A stretch of 64,000 bases of DNA. It comes from Bryum argenteum. Taxonomy: Eukaryota > Streptophyta > Bryopsida > Bryales > Bryaceae. Position numbers and translations under genes: made by a program. The notes under the pieces were generated by a model that saw only the letters and a program-made list of their open reading frames with translations, ran no database searches and was not told where the DNA came from. Of this stretch, positions 48,947 to 60,048 are shown one piece after another (the stretch's first letter is position 1; each line of letters opens with the position of its first letter). The stretch lies in contig CM073327.1 of the NCBI GenBank assembly GCA_037043015.1, positions 7,670,727-7,734,726 on the forward strand, read 5' to 3'.

Positions 48947-49081
48947 TCCAGTTTCGACGCGGTGACCAGTTGACACGTATTCTCCCTCTATAATATCACT
49001 TGAAGCACCTATCCAAAAACATGTGAATTTGGGCCCTCAAATTCCAGACTTCAATGTTTTTCACGTACACTCCGTCACCAA

Positions 49082-49226
49082 GGATTTGTTTACACTATGG
49101 TGGAGAAGGCTATTGATGGGTGGAGAATTTCACCATCATATTTCAAAAGTCTCATTTCTAACCAATCACATTTGAGATATCTACTTCACGACCAATGAAC
49201 TTCTTCAGTGTAATGTAAACTAGCTC
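49082..49226. mobile_element. Harbinger-like MITE, diverged copy
   Basis: It has GTTTACACTATGGTGGAGAA on the left and, reverse complemented, CTAGTTTACATTACACTGAA on the right. The interior (AGAATTTCA, CATTTGAGATAT) aligns with the element at 6998-7157. Flanking triplets differ. Confidence 0.55.
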
Positions 49227-49360
49227 TTATACATATGTGGTCTGAGTAGAGGGAATGAGTAGACCCAAAGTGGCACAAGGAACCCATCGTGTCAACTTCC
49301 ATTGCATAAGCACTAAAACCACCAGAAAGTAAAAAAGGACACAATCCTTGAATCATCTAA

Positions 49361-49720
49361 CCCTTAAAGACGCATGTCAGCCCCTCGGGCTATTTTTCAA
49401 GAGAATCTTTCCTGTAGCTCTTTTGATTCTCATTTTTTCACTTGTTTTTTTATATCATTCTAGTCACCTTTTTGTGATGCATCTACAAAGTGAAATCCTA
49501 CAATTCAAATCACAATTTGTATGAGTGATTTGTGCTTTGAAAGGATTGTGGTAGGTAGGTTGGGATTGCACAAAACCTTGTAGGAGGTTGCAAACTCATC
49601 ATTGATTGGTTCATTCACGCTGCCCAAGTTCAGAAAGTGCACTATTCATGTTGCCCAGGTCCAAAAATGCTGAGATCCAATTTCGGGCTGCCCATTGAGG
49701 AGTGGAAGGACCTTTAAGGG
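49361..49720. mobile_element. TTAA-flanked CCCTT-ended MITE, second full copy
   Basis: 360 bp. It starts CCCTTAAAGACGC and ends CCTTTAAGGG, with CTAA (decayed) on the left and TTAA on the right (49721-49724). It aligns over its length with 16307-16668, including AACCTTGTAGGAGGTTGCAA. Confidence 0.8.
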
Positions 49721-49922
49721 TTAAACACTATATTTTTACATACTCTGCTTCTAAACACATGTTTCTGGCCAGTGGGCAAGTGTGGCACTCTATTTTAGAG
49801 GATCAACATGGTACCTGTCAGATCTTCTTTTTACTTGCACCGAAGCTGTGACATTACAGAAGTCGGGCGCCTCTCGGAGCATCATGCAATGCCTCTGCTG
49901 CCGACTAAGCCATTGCATCGTA

Positions 49923-50270
49923 GTTTCTTCGGCAACAGACAAGCCGGCTTATGTCTGCACAGACTCGTACTGACCTCTCACTCATACATTTCAATAGAAC
50001 GAGTCTCCGTAGCCTGCAAGTCTCTCTCTCTCGCTCGCTTTTGTTGCAGCTCCAGTTGACTGCAAAAATCACATGCTAGTTTCAATTTTCAAGACTAGAG
50101 TACTTTCTTCGGCAGCAAACAAGCCGACTGATATTGTCTGCATGGACTCGTCCTGACCTAGCTCCTCTCAACGACTTCACACTAACATCACAATAGATAG
50201 AGCTTCCGTGGTCTGCAATTTCTCTCTCTGTCTCTTTCGCAATCTGAGACTGCAACAATCACATTCTAGG
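49923..50270. repeat. ~181-bp tandem duplication upstream of the C2 gene
   Basis: Two diverged units begin TTTCTTCGGCAACAGACAAG (49923) and TTTCTTCGGCAGCAAACAAG (50104). Each contains a CT-rich tract (TCTCTCTCTC) and CACATKCTAG. They lie 120-470 bp before the start codon, so they may double promoter or leader elements. Confidence 0.7.
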
Positions 50271-50393
50271 TAGCAGTAAACCCTCTTTCCGAGACATCGA
50301 TCATCTCTGAACCGAAAGAGGATTAGTTACATTGGCGAGATCAGGACAGTTGCTTTTTCGTTGTCGGTAGACGTCTTCTAGTGGACCTTATCG

Positions 50394-53300
50394 ATGGCGA
50401 AGCATCTTCAGGTGACGCTCTTGAGAGCCACGGGAGTCAATGCCACCACTTATCGGAGTAAGGGACAAACCATTCGATTCGATTCTTCTCTGACTTCTGT
50501 TTACTAGGAAATGAAAGACGTGTTCGTACTTTGTAGGTGCGTGTTTATATTGAAGCTTTGCTTTTGGTTGTACGCAGAATCTCGAACAATGGTACATGCA
50601 ACAGCCTCATTCAAGAATGCAGTCCACACAACTTCGACTGTAGAAGGTACGTCACTTCTTCATCAAATCCAAAAGACGTACATAATTTGTATCAGTCACC
50701 ATTAATTGTTGTCCATAACAATTACGGGTCGCTCCATTTGCCATTCGATGGTGAATTTGGTGCATGAAACGAATGTTGGAACATAAAGTATGTAACTTCT
50801 GATTGACACCCATTGCTCAAATTGCTTTCTGTATTGATGTTGACTATTCCATTGCTAAACAACTCAATATCGTGTGAAGTGATATTGGTTTTGCTTTTCT
50901 ATGCCACATTTCAATCTGATCACTCCCAATCTGCACTACTTTTCTACACTCCTACCTTAACCTAATTTCTATTCAAGAATTCACCATCTTTCTTATATGT
51001 CAACTCAAACTAACAAGGCTGAGGTGAGTGTCGAATGTTCTTTAAATCTTGGAGTAAACATTGTACACAAGGTTAAAATCTGATATGATGGTTGGATTTG
51101 CAGACATGGGGACGGAACCTGAATTTCACGACGACGGGTCGAATGTGTTTCATTTTGAATACGAGAAAGACGATGAATTCGTCACTTTCGAGTTGTTCAA
51201 CCGAAATAACGATTCCATAGGGAAATCAAAGTAAGATCCGAACCTATTGAGGAATTCACTCGATCAGTCATGCAATTGTTCAGCTTGTATCAATGAACTA
51301 ATCTTTGTTTGAAATCCACTCTTGACAGGCTTACTTTCGTCGACCTAGAAATGCTGGAACCAGGAGGAGCTCCACAAGAGAAGACCTTGAAAGTGATGAT
51401 ATCCAGAGAGAGGGAGTTCGGAGAGTTAGTCTTGAGTGCTCAACTCCACCGTCACCAGGTGAATTAAATTCACTTTTTCACACTAATTGCTGAATTAGGT
51501 TGAATCTTGAATGTTCAATATGATTGTTGACAAGTTATAAGAAACAAATCTAGTGCTAAGTGATGCCACCAAGATTAACTTTAATTTCCTGCATTTTGTT
51601 CCGATGTAATAAATCTGAAGTTTTTGGAGAATCTCATATCCATATTTGGCAAACATGGGACAGGTTATGGGAGAGAAAGGGAACTTGAATGTGGAGCTTG
51701 TGGGAGGATCCTCCAACAAACTCACCTCCATATTCACATGTAAGTCACTTCCTGACATTTTGATTTTTCAAATTTAACCCTTTTTCGCTGGGCCTCTTAC
51801 AATGCCTAGGAATGTTCAATGCGGAATGTTCATGCATTGGACATTTGTACATCGTATCAGGGATTTAATGATTTGTGTTTGTATTTGAAATCTACAGCTA
51901 AGATGAAATTTAAATATGTCATTTTTAAATGCAGCAAAGACAACTGCAATGATGGCGAAGCTCACATACAGGCACACCTCACTAAGAAGTGGACTCCGAA
52001 CAGGTGAGTTTTGACAAGTTCCAATGTAATTCGTGAGTAGTTTACCATAGTCATTCTAACATTCTAACTATGTGTTTTACTATACAATCATACTTCAAAC
52101 TTTCTATTGATATCTTGATATGTGTTAGGTACGGGAAACACGTTCAAATGGTATACCGACAACAAGTTCTCATTCTTGATCAACAACGACATCCAACCAG
52201 ATGATGTGCTTGAAGTGGTGGTTTACAACGGAGACAGGGTTGGAGATTGCAAGTAAGACCGTCTCCTTAACTGCAATGAACTGCAATGATCCAAAGCAAG
52301 TCTAAACTACTCACAGATTACATTGGAACTCATCTAAACAAGAGAATTGCAGGAAATGTAACAATACAGTACATGCACATTCCAATTTAATGAATATGAT
52401 GTTGATACAGTTCAAGCTCTGAAGAATCTCAAAAAGTTCAAATTGTGTTTTCAGGATATATATGAAGACGATGCTGGTCAATCCAGGGACTGAGCACAAA
52501 CGTAAAGGCCAAGAACTGCTGAAAAGTACCAAAAAAGTTGGCACAATCGATATAAACACCACTTTTATCCTACCTGTAAGTTCTCCATCAATCTTCGTAT
52601 CCCTGGAAATATCACCGCGACACTCTCTAGTATCATGAATGTTTCAAATAGTTAAACAATTCAACCCTTCACCCCGCAGAGAAGGACGGCCCTGAGAAAT
52701 GTTTAGTCGTTGGATTCTTGAAAAAGTACACTGAAAATGAAAGACGTTGGCATTCTCTTACAGATTAAAGTACCAAGAGAGAAGCCTCGACCGAGAACCC
52801 CGAGCCCTCCGAGACACGAACCAGAGGTTTGTCATTCACTTTTTAGTGAGGGAGTGACTTTCGTACTCTTTTCCTGTAGTAATCAATGAAGATGTGTATA
52901 AGACTTACAGGGCAATGGTAAGCTTGGGGTATCACTTTTTGGACACACTAATTAGGTTATTTTTATTGAAAGCCTCCAAAGTTTGTCTAATTTAGTCATT
53001 TTAATCAAGTAAAAAGACCCTAAAATAGAAAATAAAATATCATGCACCTCACTGAAATCAAAGTATATATGCCTATAGATTTTCTTTTAGATTTTTTATT
53101 TTTTTTGGATCCATTCATAGATGAGGGAAAAAGTGCTGAATTTGGGGATTTGCAGGCATTATAGTGCACAATGAATTAATTTTTTTATTATTAAATAAAT
53201 TATTTTGTATTCTATACAAGAAGATGTAGGTCATATTCAAAAATTATATTAAAATAAAAATGGTTGATATTCCATTTGCTTGATTCAATGGATTTTAGAT

Positions 53301-53867
53301 TATTGGGACATGACTTACTTTTTCAACTAAAAAATCAAATAAAATTACTTCAAAATATTTTTTTTAATTCTTAATTTTTTTCTTGATACATTATAAGTAT
53401 AGACAACTAAAACCACATCTAATGAAGTCTTATTGTATTACAGTTTAAAAATAGATATATTTGACACACCAGCATAGAGCGCAATTGTTCATGGGACAAC
53501 CTTTTTGGGTACCCCAACCAGACTATCACCCTACAGTCAAGTGGTGATTCTTGTTCTGCAGGAGCCTCGAAGATACTCGTGCCCTCCGACGCGATTCGGA
53601 TATTATCCCCCGCCGCACGATCAGATACCACGGGCCGACCATTTGAACGTGTCACAAGTTAACATTCCATATCCTCCGCCGCAGCAGGTCTTCCCTTATA
53701 GTTTTCACCCTGCACCGCCTGCTAATGAGTATGCACCAACGGCACCACCCGCGGATCTCGCGCAACACCACCAGCCAGAGGCCCACGGCGCTCCCCCTCC
53801 TAGCAAACACCGGCCGCAGGCTTACGTTCCTGAGGTCCAAGGCTACAAGCGAAGCTTCCACTTCTAA
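50394..53867 (+). CDS. Protein with two C2-like regions and a Pro-rich tail
   Basis: Ten exons with consistent phases: 50394-50457, 50578-50646, 51104-51230, 51329-51458, 51664-51739, 51935-52003, 52129-52252, 52455-52575, 52764-52826 and 53562-53867. They total 1149 nt, 382 residues. Residues 3-130 (LQVTLLRATGVNATTYRKSR.. EYEKDDEFVTFELFNRNNDSIGKSKLTFVDL) follow the C2 beta-sandwich pattern of plant SRC2/BAP-type proteins. Residues about 140-290 (GNLNVELVGG.. DDVLEVVVYNGDRVGDCKIYM) look like a second C2. The tail is rich in Pro, Tyr and His (YYPPPHDQIP..) and ends KRSFHF. The acidic loop ligands expected of calcium-binding C2 domains are not obvious, so protein or lipid binding without calcium is possible. 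A full MITE copy lies in the last intron, 30 bp before the acceptor. Confidence 0.85.
52910..53531. mobile_element. GGG..CCC-ended MITE, copy 3, in the last intron of the C2 gene
   Basis: 622 bp with ends GGGCAATGGTAAGC and, reverse complemented, GGGTGATAGTCTGG. The 4-bp direct repeat TACA lies at 52906-52909 and 53532-53535. It is nearly identical to 2118-2740 throughout. Its right end is only 30 bp from the acceptor of the last exon, so it supplies much of that intron and perhaps the branch-point area. Confidence 0.88.
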
Positions 53868-54600
53868 GCCCACAGTCGAGGACAATCCAAAATGTCCTCT
53901 TGGATGTCCCCTTTTTCTACCATTTTTTCTCATTCACGAAGAACGTGAGTGACAGGAGTCCCTGCCAAGGCGTGAGTGATATCGAACTCTCGATCGTAAG
54001 ATAGCTTCTATTGAAAAGTGTGAACGTCCATTTCATGACTGAAAGCAGTTGAAAGGGTAACAGTAATTCTTAGAACTGTCATAGGATGTGAAATTGTTGG
54101 GGGCTGGAGCTCCATATCATTGTAACACTATCAAGTGTTTGATGTACAGTAGTTGGCGGAACAGTCTCATCACCTTCCTGTCGGTGAGATAGGTTAGTGC
54201 TTGAGGATTTGTACAGTCAACATCTTTTTCGGGATTATTCGGTGGTCTCAGAAGATTTGGATGCATTGAATGCCTCGTAGTGATGTGATCAATATGAGAA
54301 TTGTTCAGTGTCTCAACTTCGCACTTGTGTAGCTGGTTGACTTTCTACCGATTCCCATTCGGCTATATAATTCCAGTATGGTGTCAGGCTTTGGAATTAG
54401 AGTATTGCTCAGGAGTTCTACTTGATGGCATGCATCGTTTGAGATTTACGAAGCTACTTTCACTTCTTTATTGTCGTGAAAATATCAACATTGCTGTTCA
54501 AATGATGAATCCATGCTCATTATTTACTCAGACCACTGCAGATCAAAATTTCTGTATTCACAAATCAGGTACAATTTCGTGATCACTAGCTAGCTAAAGC

Positions 54601-55816
54601 CTACCAAAAAAGAACAACACCTGCAACGACCAAGCCAGTAAACACGATCTCCTTCCTAAACCGGCATGCGACTTCTGCTTCGTCGTCTTCAGAATCAGGC
54701 GATGGAGCTGGAGTGAGGGTCCACCCTGGAGTAGGAGGAGGCTGCAAAGTCGAAGTCGCCGGAGGCGCCGGTGTCAAAACCGGCGGAGGAGGAGGAGGAG
54801 GAGGAGGAGGGGGTGGAGACAGCCTTTGAGGAGGAGGAGGAGGAGGGGGAGTCTCAGGCGCTGCAGGCGACTCATAGGTCTGAGGAGGAGAATTTGGTGT
54901 TGAAGGTGGTGGTGAAACTGGAGGTGAAGGTGGAGGGGGCGAAGTGAGAGGAGGTTTCGGAGGAGCTGGTGGAGGTGGTGGAGGGGGCGGCGAAGAAGTT
55001 GGTTTCAGAGGTGGAGGTGGAGAATGTGGTGGTGGTGGTGGAGGGTGATTGACCGGCGGTGCCACTGGTGGTGGTGGTGGAGATGGTGGCGATGTTGTTG
55101 TTGTTATCGATCCTTTCACCACGAGTTTCAGAAGCATGCCTCCTCCCTCGCAGTGGCCTGCGTATCCGCAAATGAAGTAGTAGTTGCCGGGCTTCTCCAG
55201 TGTGATGAGGTCGTTGCCCGACTGGAATTGCATGATCGGGTTCCTGGCGTTGCAGACTGCGTAGTCGTTCGAACTCACTTGTTGCACATTGTGCTCACTC
55301 GGATCATACCTAAAACCTGCCCCCATCACACTTGACACTCAGAAATCACCCATTCCTGCCTCCTACAAATTTCCCTTAGGTCTATCTCAGAAGTTGCTTG
55401 TACAGTTCGTATCAAATTCTTGCCTCGAACATTCATTTGATGATCTTTCTCATTCCTTTTTCAATTTGGGTAGGGCAAAATCACTTGGAAAATTATGTAG
55501 ACTTTCGGAAACTCTGAGTACAACTTCTGCATGTCGTAAGTTGCTGCAATGGCTGCTTTCGCCTTAACATATATAAACGGACCTTACCTTGCACAACCTA
55601 AAACCAGTGAAGAGGATGAAACTTACTGAGTCTGTCGCCAAGCTTGAAGGTGTTTTCAGAAGCCCAGTCGGAGTAATAGGTAGCCGTGGGCGCGAAATCC
55701 CATCCTGCAGGCCCTCCGACTTTATACGTCGTCACTGCCATCGCCACTTGCACTGTACCACTGAACATCGCGGCTTGCAATAAAATCAGAGCGTTCAGCA
55801 TGATGGTGAGCGCCAT
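54601..55816 (-). CDS. Uclacyanin-like phytocyanin with Pro-rich tail
   Basis: Two exons, 55816-55627 and 55316-54601, joined in phase 1 (GDRL|SFRYDP), giving 301 residues. A signal peptide (ALTIMLNALILLQAAMFSG..) is followed by the cupredoxin domain: TYKVGGPAGWDFAP, FRYDPSEHNVQQV (His ligand), C in AVCNA, and FICGYAGHCEGGGM with Cys, His and the axial Met ligands. The Met makes it uclacyanin/plastocyanin-like rather than stellacyanin-like. Residues 135-265 are Pro/Ser/Thr-rich (SPPPPP runs), typical of arabinogalactan or extensin glycosylation. A short hydrophobic C-terminus (VFTGLVVAGVVLFW) suggests a GPI signal or membrane anchor. It is expected at the plasma membrane or cell wall, in electron transfer or copper handling. 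It is a paralogue of 61170-62283. Confidence 0.93.
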
Positions 55817-55831
55817 CTTTACGGTCCTCTT

Positions 55832-56172
55832 GCAACCACACTCAGCCTCATGATCGTAGCTGCATTCTCAACTCTCACAAATTCAAAACTGGTAACTGCA
55901 ATTCTGCCCTCATTCTAAAACCAACTGACAGCTGAGAACTCGTTTCTACAGAAACTTTGCAAATCGTAAAGCTGAAAATTATATTGCAGCATCGTATCTT
56001 ACATTCCATTGAAGTTTGCAACCACACTCAATCTGATGGTCGTTAGCTGCATTTTGACTCGAAAATGGTAACTGACAATTTTAAGTCACCCTAACATTCT
56101 GCTCGTGATATAACTGATCTCTACTGAAATAGTGTAGCTGAAAATTATGTTGCAGGCCTATCTTATGTGCCA
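55832..56172. repeat. Tandem duplication upstream of phytocyanin 1
   Basis: Two diverged units begin GCAACCACACTCA at 55832 and 56017. Each ends AGCTGAAAATTATRTTGCAG.. and a TCTTAYRTKCCAT word (to 56009 and 56172). The promoter of this gene is therefore doubled over about 170 bp. Confidence 0.7.
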
Positions 56173-56677
56173 TAGAAAGATAAACAAATTTTGCTTGGCC
56201 AAAATGTAAATCTGACAGTAAGTGCTTGTAAACTCCCTGAAGCTCAGAGCCATTGTCTTGTGCTCAAATTTCAAAATACAGATTTTCCTCAATCAGAACT
56301 AATATCCAATTGATGGGTGTTCTTGGTATGCAAGAGGAGCCTGTACCTCAAACTGAAGCGGAACCACGACACGTCCATTGATGTTGCTCTGCCAAGAAGC
56401 TCATGGATAACACATGCTCGAACACTTGCTTCTGACTATTCCGAGCTCGACACTGCAGCCTCAACGATCTTCATTGCATGGTCGATAGGTAATTTCATAC
56501 GCAGTTTCTTTAGTTCGAGAGTTTGCAGTCAGCCTTCTTATCGCATGCCTCCATTCTTTTCACAACATCATCAATCCATGATTGTGCCAAACTACGAGGA
56601 ATGAGAAAAAGGTCGAGGGAAGGAAGGGAAGCATCGGTTTGGTGAGCGGTGGTGATGGACGGGTGAGATTGAGATTA

Positions 56678-56908
56678 CACTAATAATCAAATTAGTGTTG
56701 CCTCACTATATGATTAGGGTTTGTAGTAACTTTTTACTCTTGATGATTTTTTTTTATTAAGACCACAACAACACCTATTACTTATATGTGGGCATCCATA
56801 TAAGCATAGCTGGTAAATAATTCTATAAAGACAAAGTAAAAATATATCATTTATAATTCATTGGTTAATTAGTGCGCTTAACACTATATTTCATCAATAG
56901 AGTAGTGA
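56678..56908. mobile_element. Degenerate CACTA-type MITE
   Basis: It starts CACTAATAATCAAATTAGTG and ends GAGTAGTG, with sub-terminal TTAGTGTT and CACTA words spaced as in 19315-19540 and 48722-48946. The arms are diverged and no target duplication remains, so it is an older relative. Confidence 0.45.
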
Positions 56909-57204
56909 GTGTTACTGTCACTAACCTAGACTGTATGATGAGCTATCCCGTATCCTTTCCACGTTGTCTTCATTAAAGTGAGGGTGATGCAAATGAGAGT
57001 GCCAACACTGTAATGTATTGAATTTCATTTAATTGTTTTGAATATCTTATTAATAGATTTCATTCACAAAACATAGTTCCACATAATTGAATTGATGGAT
57101 GTATTGTTGCACACTTTTGTTGCTCTAATCATAAGATTTTTTATGTCGGATAATTAAATTTGTATTGCTGAATTTACAACGGTGAGAATACATATCACTA
57201 GTTG

Positions 57205-57459
57205 AAAATGGCTAAAAAGTGACGTTTGTAGTGCCTTGTCCCTAGTGTTACAAGAGTGCTTTTTAAGATGGTGCTTTCAACAACATCATAATAATTTGTT
57301 ATATTTGTCACTTTTCCTTAAATTTTTGTTGATCTAGTAGGAAATAATATAGCTTATTACGATGATAAAAATCTAAATAATATAATAAAGCACAACTAAG
57401 CAGGCTCTCTTCTTTCACGAGGGACAAGTCATTATGGACGTCACTTATTGTGCAAATTT
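57205..57459. mobile_element. Long-TIR MITE next to the copia fossil (older copy)
   Basis: 255 bp. The ends AAAATGGCTAAAAAGTGACG and, reverse complemented, AAATTTGCACAATAAGTGAC extend into a 50-60 bp inverted repeat containing CTTGTCCCT. It is homologous to 58629-58897. No target duplication is left. Confidence 0.65.
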
Positions 57460-59690
57460 CTAAGATTGTATTTTACCTTGTTAACTATATCAAATGTATG
57501 ATATTCTTCAACTTCGAGGCACAAAATAAGTAACTTGAGTAACCACACCACTTTTTCACTTGCCTTCATCAAGGTCCAAATGATCAGCATCCGAATATGT
57601 TGAAATGTCATTCCGTAGTTGTGATGGGCGACTTTATTGAAACCCAAAGCCCACAAGACTATGAAGAGCCATTACAGACTTGCAATGAATGTGGCAAAAG
57701 TTAGAGGGAAACTAAGTAACTCTCGAATTCTTCAAGAAGTAAATCTTGACGAGTACGAATTTCCAAGTATAAATGGCAACCTAACATGTCTTCACAATGG
57801 AATAGCGGTTTCTTAAATCTCATGGGAATGAAGAAGGGTAAAACAAGCATCATTAAGGTTAGTTCAAATTTGAACCGATTGCGTTAAATGCGAAGGCCAA
57901 TATAGACATCAATAAGCTAAGCAATCCGTGATTTCAAAGTGCTACTTTAAATAAGCAATTCGCTCATTAAGTTCATAAGGTGCAAATAGCCAGTCCATCA
58001 TCGACATAAATTGTACTGATGATCCTTGGATAAGTAGATGAAGCATAAACACGAGGATCCTCAAGGGTGAGAAGAAGATCAAATTAACGCATGAACTTGT
58101 CAAATTTTGTGTTCCAAGCTAAAGACGCTTGCTTCAATCCATATAAGCTTTTCTTCAACCAACAGACTTAATTTCTTAGAAATTCATATCCGAGAACTTG
58201 TGTCATAAAGATTTCTTCTACAAGATCCTTGTGAAGAAATGCGGTCTTGATGTTAGATTGTATCATTTCATAATCTTTAGCTGCAGTAATCCCTAGTATG
58301 GTGCTCTACTCTCAGCCTTTGCGATATGTGCAAATGTCTCTTCAATTTTGGGATCCATTAGTTATGAAAATCCACAAGCCACGAGGCAAGCTTTGGACGT
58401 GAAAAATACTCTCAAAAGTGCTAAGATGTAAAACAGATGATATTGCTTCGTGAAATTTCTCATACAGTGTGCTACTTCGAATGGTTCAAGAAACTTCACA
58501 GTTGAACATTTAAACACTTCACAGTAGTGGCCATAGCATTGGCTTAAAATTATCAATCCAAATCTCTTGAATGAAGCTTGCATGTACACCTTCTACTATG
58601 GTTCGGTTATCTTGGTTAGCACTAAAAGAAAATTGCACAGAAGATGACGTCCATAGTTACTTGTCTCTAATGACGCAAGAGAGCCTATTTAATTGTGCTT
58701 TAAAAACACTAATCATTATATTTGTCACTTCTCTTTAAATTTTTGGTTGTCATAAGCTATACTATAGCCTACTAGATTAGCAATCTTTAAGAAACACATA
58801 TAACAATATATTTTGATGTTGTTAGAAACACAATCTAAATAGGCACTCTTTTGTTACTAGAGATGAGTCATTATGAACATCACTTTTTTGCCATTTTCTA
58901 AAAGCACGGTAGCAACAAAGTTTTGTTCAAGGGTGTAAGGCACGGTGAGATCATTCCTTATACCATGTTGCTCATTAATTGACAAAAGGATTTGTTCTTA
59001 TATTTAGTATTGTTATCCCTCCAAAACTTATTTATTATTTTAGCAAACTCATCATGGTGAAGAAGTTAGTACAGCTTCTTAAAATAATCAAGCATTTTGC
59101 TCTTTTGTCTCATAAGAAAAACAACCGGTAGTGGCTCTTATCATCCCTGAAATAATAAACAACTTGTGCCCTCCATATGAAGTCTGTTACTTCAAGTGAA
59201 CAAGAGACATCTGTGTCAAAGCATGTGCCATGATAATGGGCTCTTCGCAACTCTTGATTGAAGTCCATGTTTTTAAAAAACAAAACTTGGTTTTACTTAC
59301 CATAGGTACAACCTTTGCAAACAGGTAATGTGGATTCTTTTTCGCAAAAGGATCCACCCCAAGACACAATTGTTACAAGCCATATACTTTACCATAGTAA
59401 AGCTAGCATAATATAAGCGTTTAGGCCATTGTCTCAAATCCCGAGTTGCATAAGTGGGTTTGACAAGAGGATTAGAAGGATACGTAAAGACTAGATTATT
59501 TGACGGAATAATGCAGAACAATATATAACACAAAAAATTATACAACGAAGTCTCTTGTCTTGCGCCAAGGATTTTGGTTCATCACGGGTAACAATGAAAC
59601 CAAAACTTGACGAATCAAAAATCTTCCGCCGAGTGCTCAATTGATGATAACGAGAAGTGCAATGAGTGGAGAAATTGCTCAAGCATCAAC
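57460..59690 (-). mobile_element. Ty1/copia LTR-retrotransposon fossil
   Basis: Minus-strand remains of a copia pol region. Integrase-like sequence lies to the right (about 58880-59150) and reverse transcriptase-like sequence to the left (about 57960-58300), where words like SLYGLKQAS and YVDDGLAIC survive; possible gag/protease remnants extend to about 59690. The element is broken at many places (more than ten). No LTRs or target duplication could be seen, so limits are approximate and it appears old. A MITE has inserted into it at 58629. Confidence 0.65.
58629..58897. mobile_element. Long-TIR MITE inserted in the copia fossil (younger copy)
   Basis: 269 bp. It starts AAAATTGCACAGAAGATGAC and ends, reverse complemented, AAAATGGCAAAAAAGTGATG, with a 60-bp inverted repeat. 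It is flanked by the 7-bp direct repeat CTAAAAG (58622-58628, 58898-58904). A 7-8 bp duplication would suit hAT-like or related elements; the class is not settled. Confidence 0.72.
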
Positions 59691-60048
59691 ACACATCCTT
59701 CTCACCAAGTGTTGTATAATTAAATTTTAAATAAGGAGTTGTTCACATTGTGACACTTGCCTCTTGGCATTAAGAGTTTATTTGGTTTTTTAAAGTGTGA
59801 ATAATGAGCATAGAAGTAGAATGAGTAGAATAATGTTGTAATGTGGTGATCAAAAGACTTCATAGATGATCAAAGGCCCAGTACAATGCTGTATTTGAAC
59901 TTGTTTCAAACCAATGTGGAACAAAGTAAAAGTGCCTACCAAACCTTCTATGAAAAACTTCAAATAGTAAGATAGTGAACATATGTGCCCACTCAATAAA
60001 TGACATCTCCATAAGCGATGATCAAAAATTCATACACAACCTCCTCAA

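Noticed and set aside
55024-55335. Trp-rich plus-strand frame
   Set aside because: Antisense of the Pro-rich phytocyanin tail.
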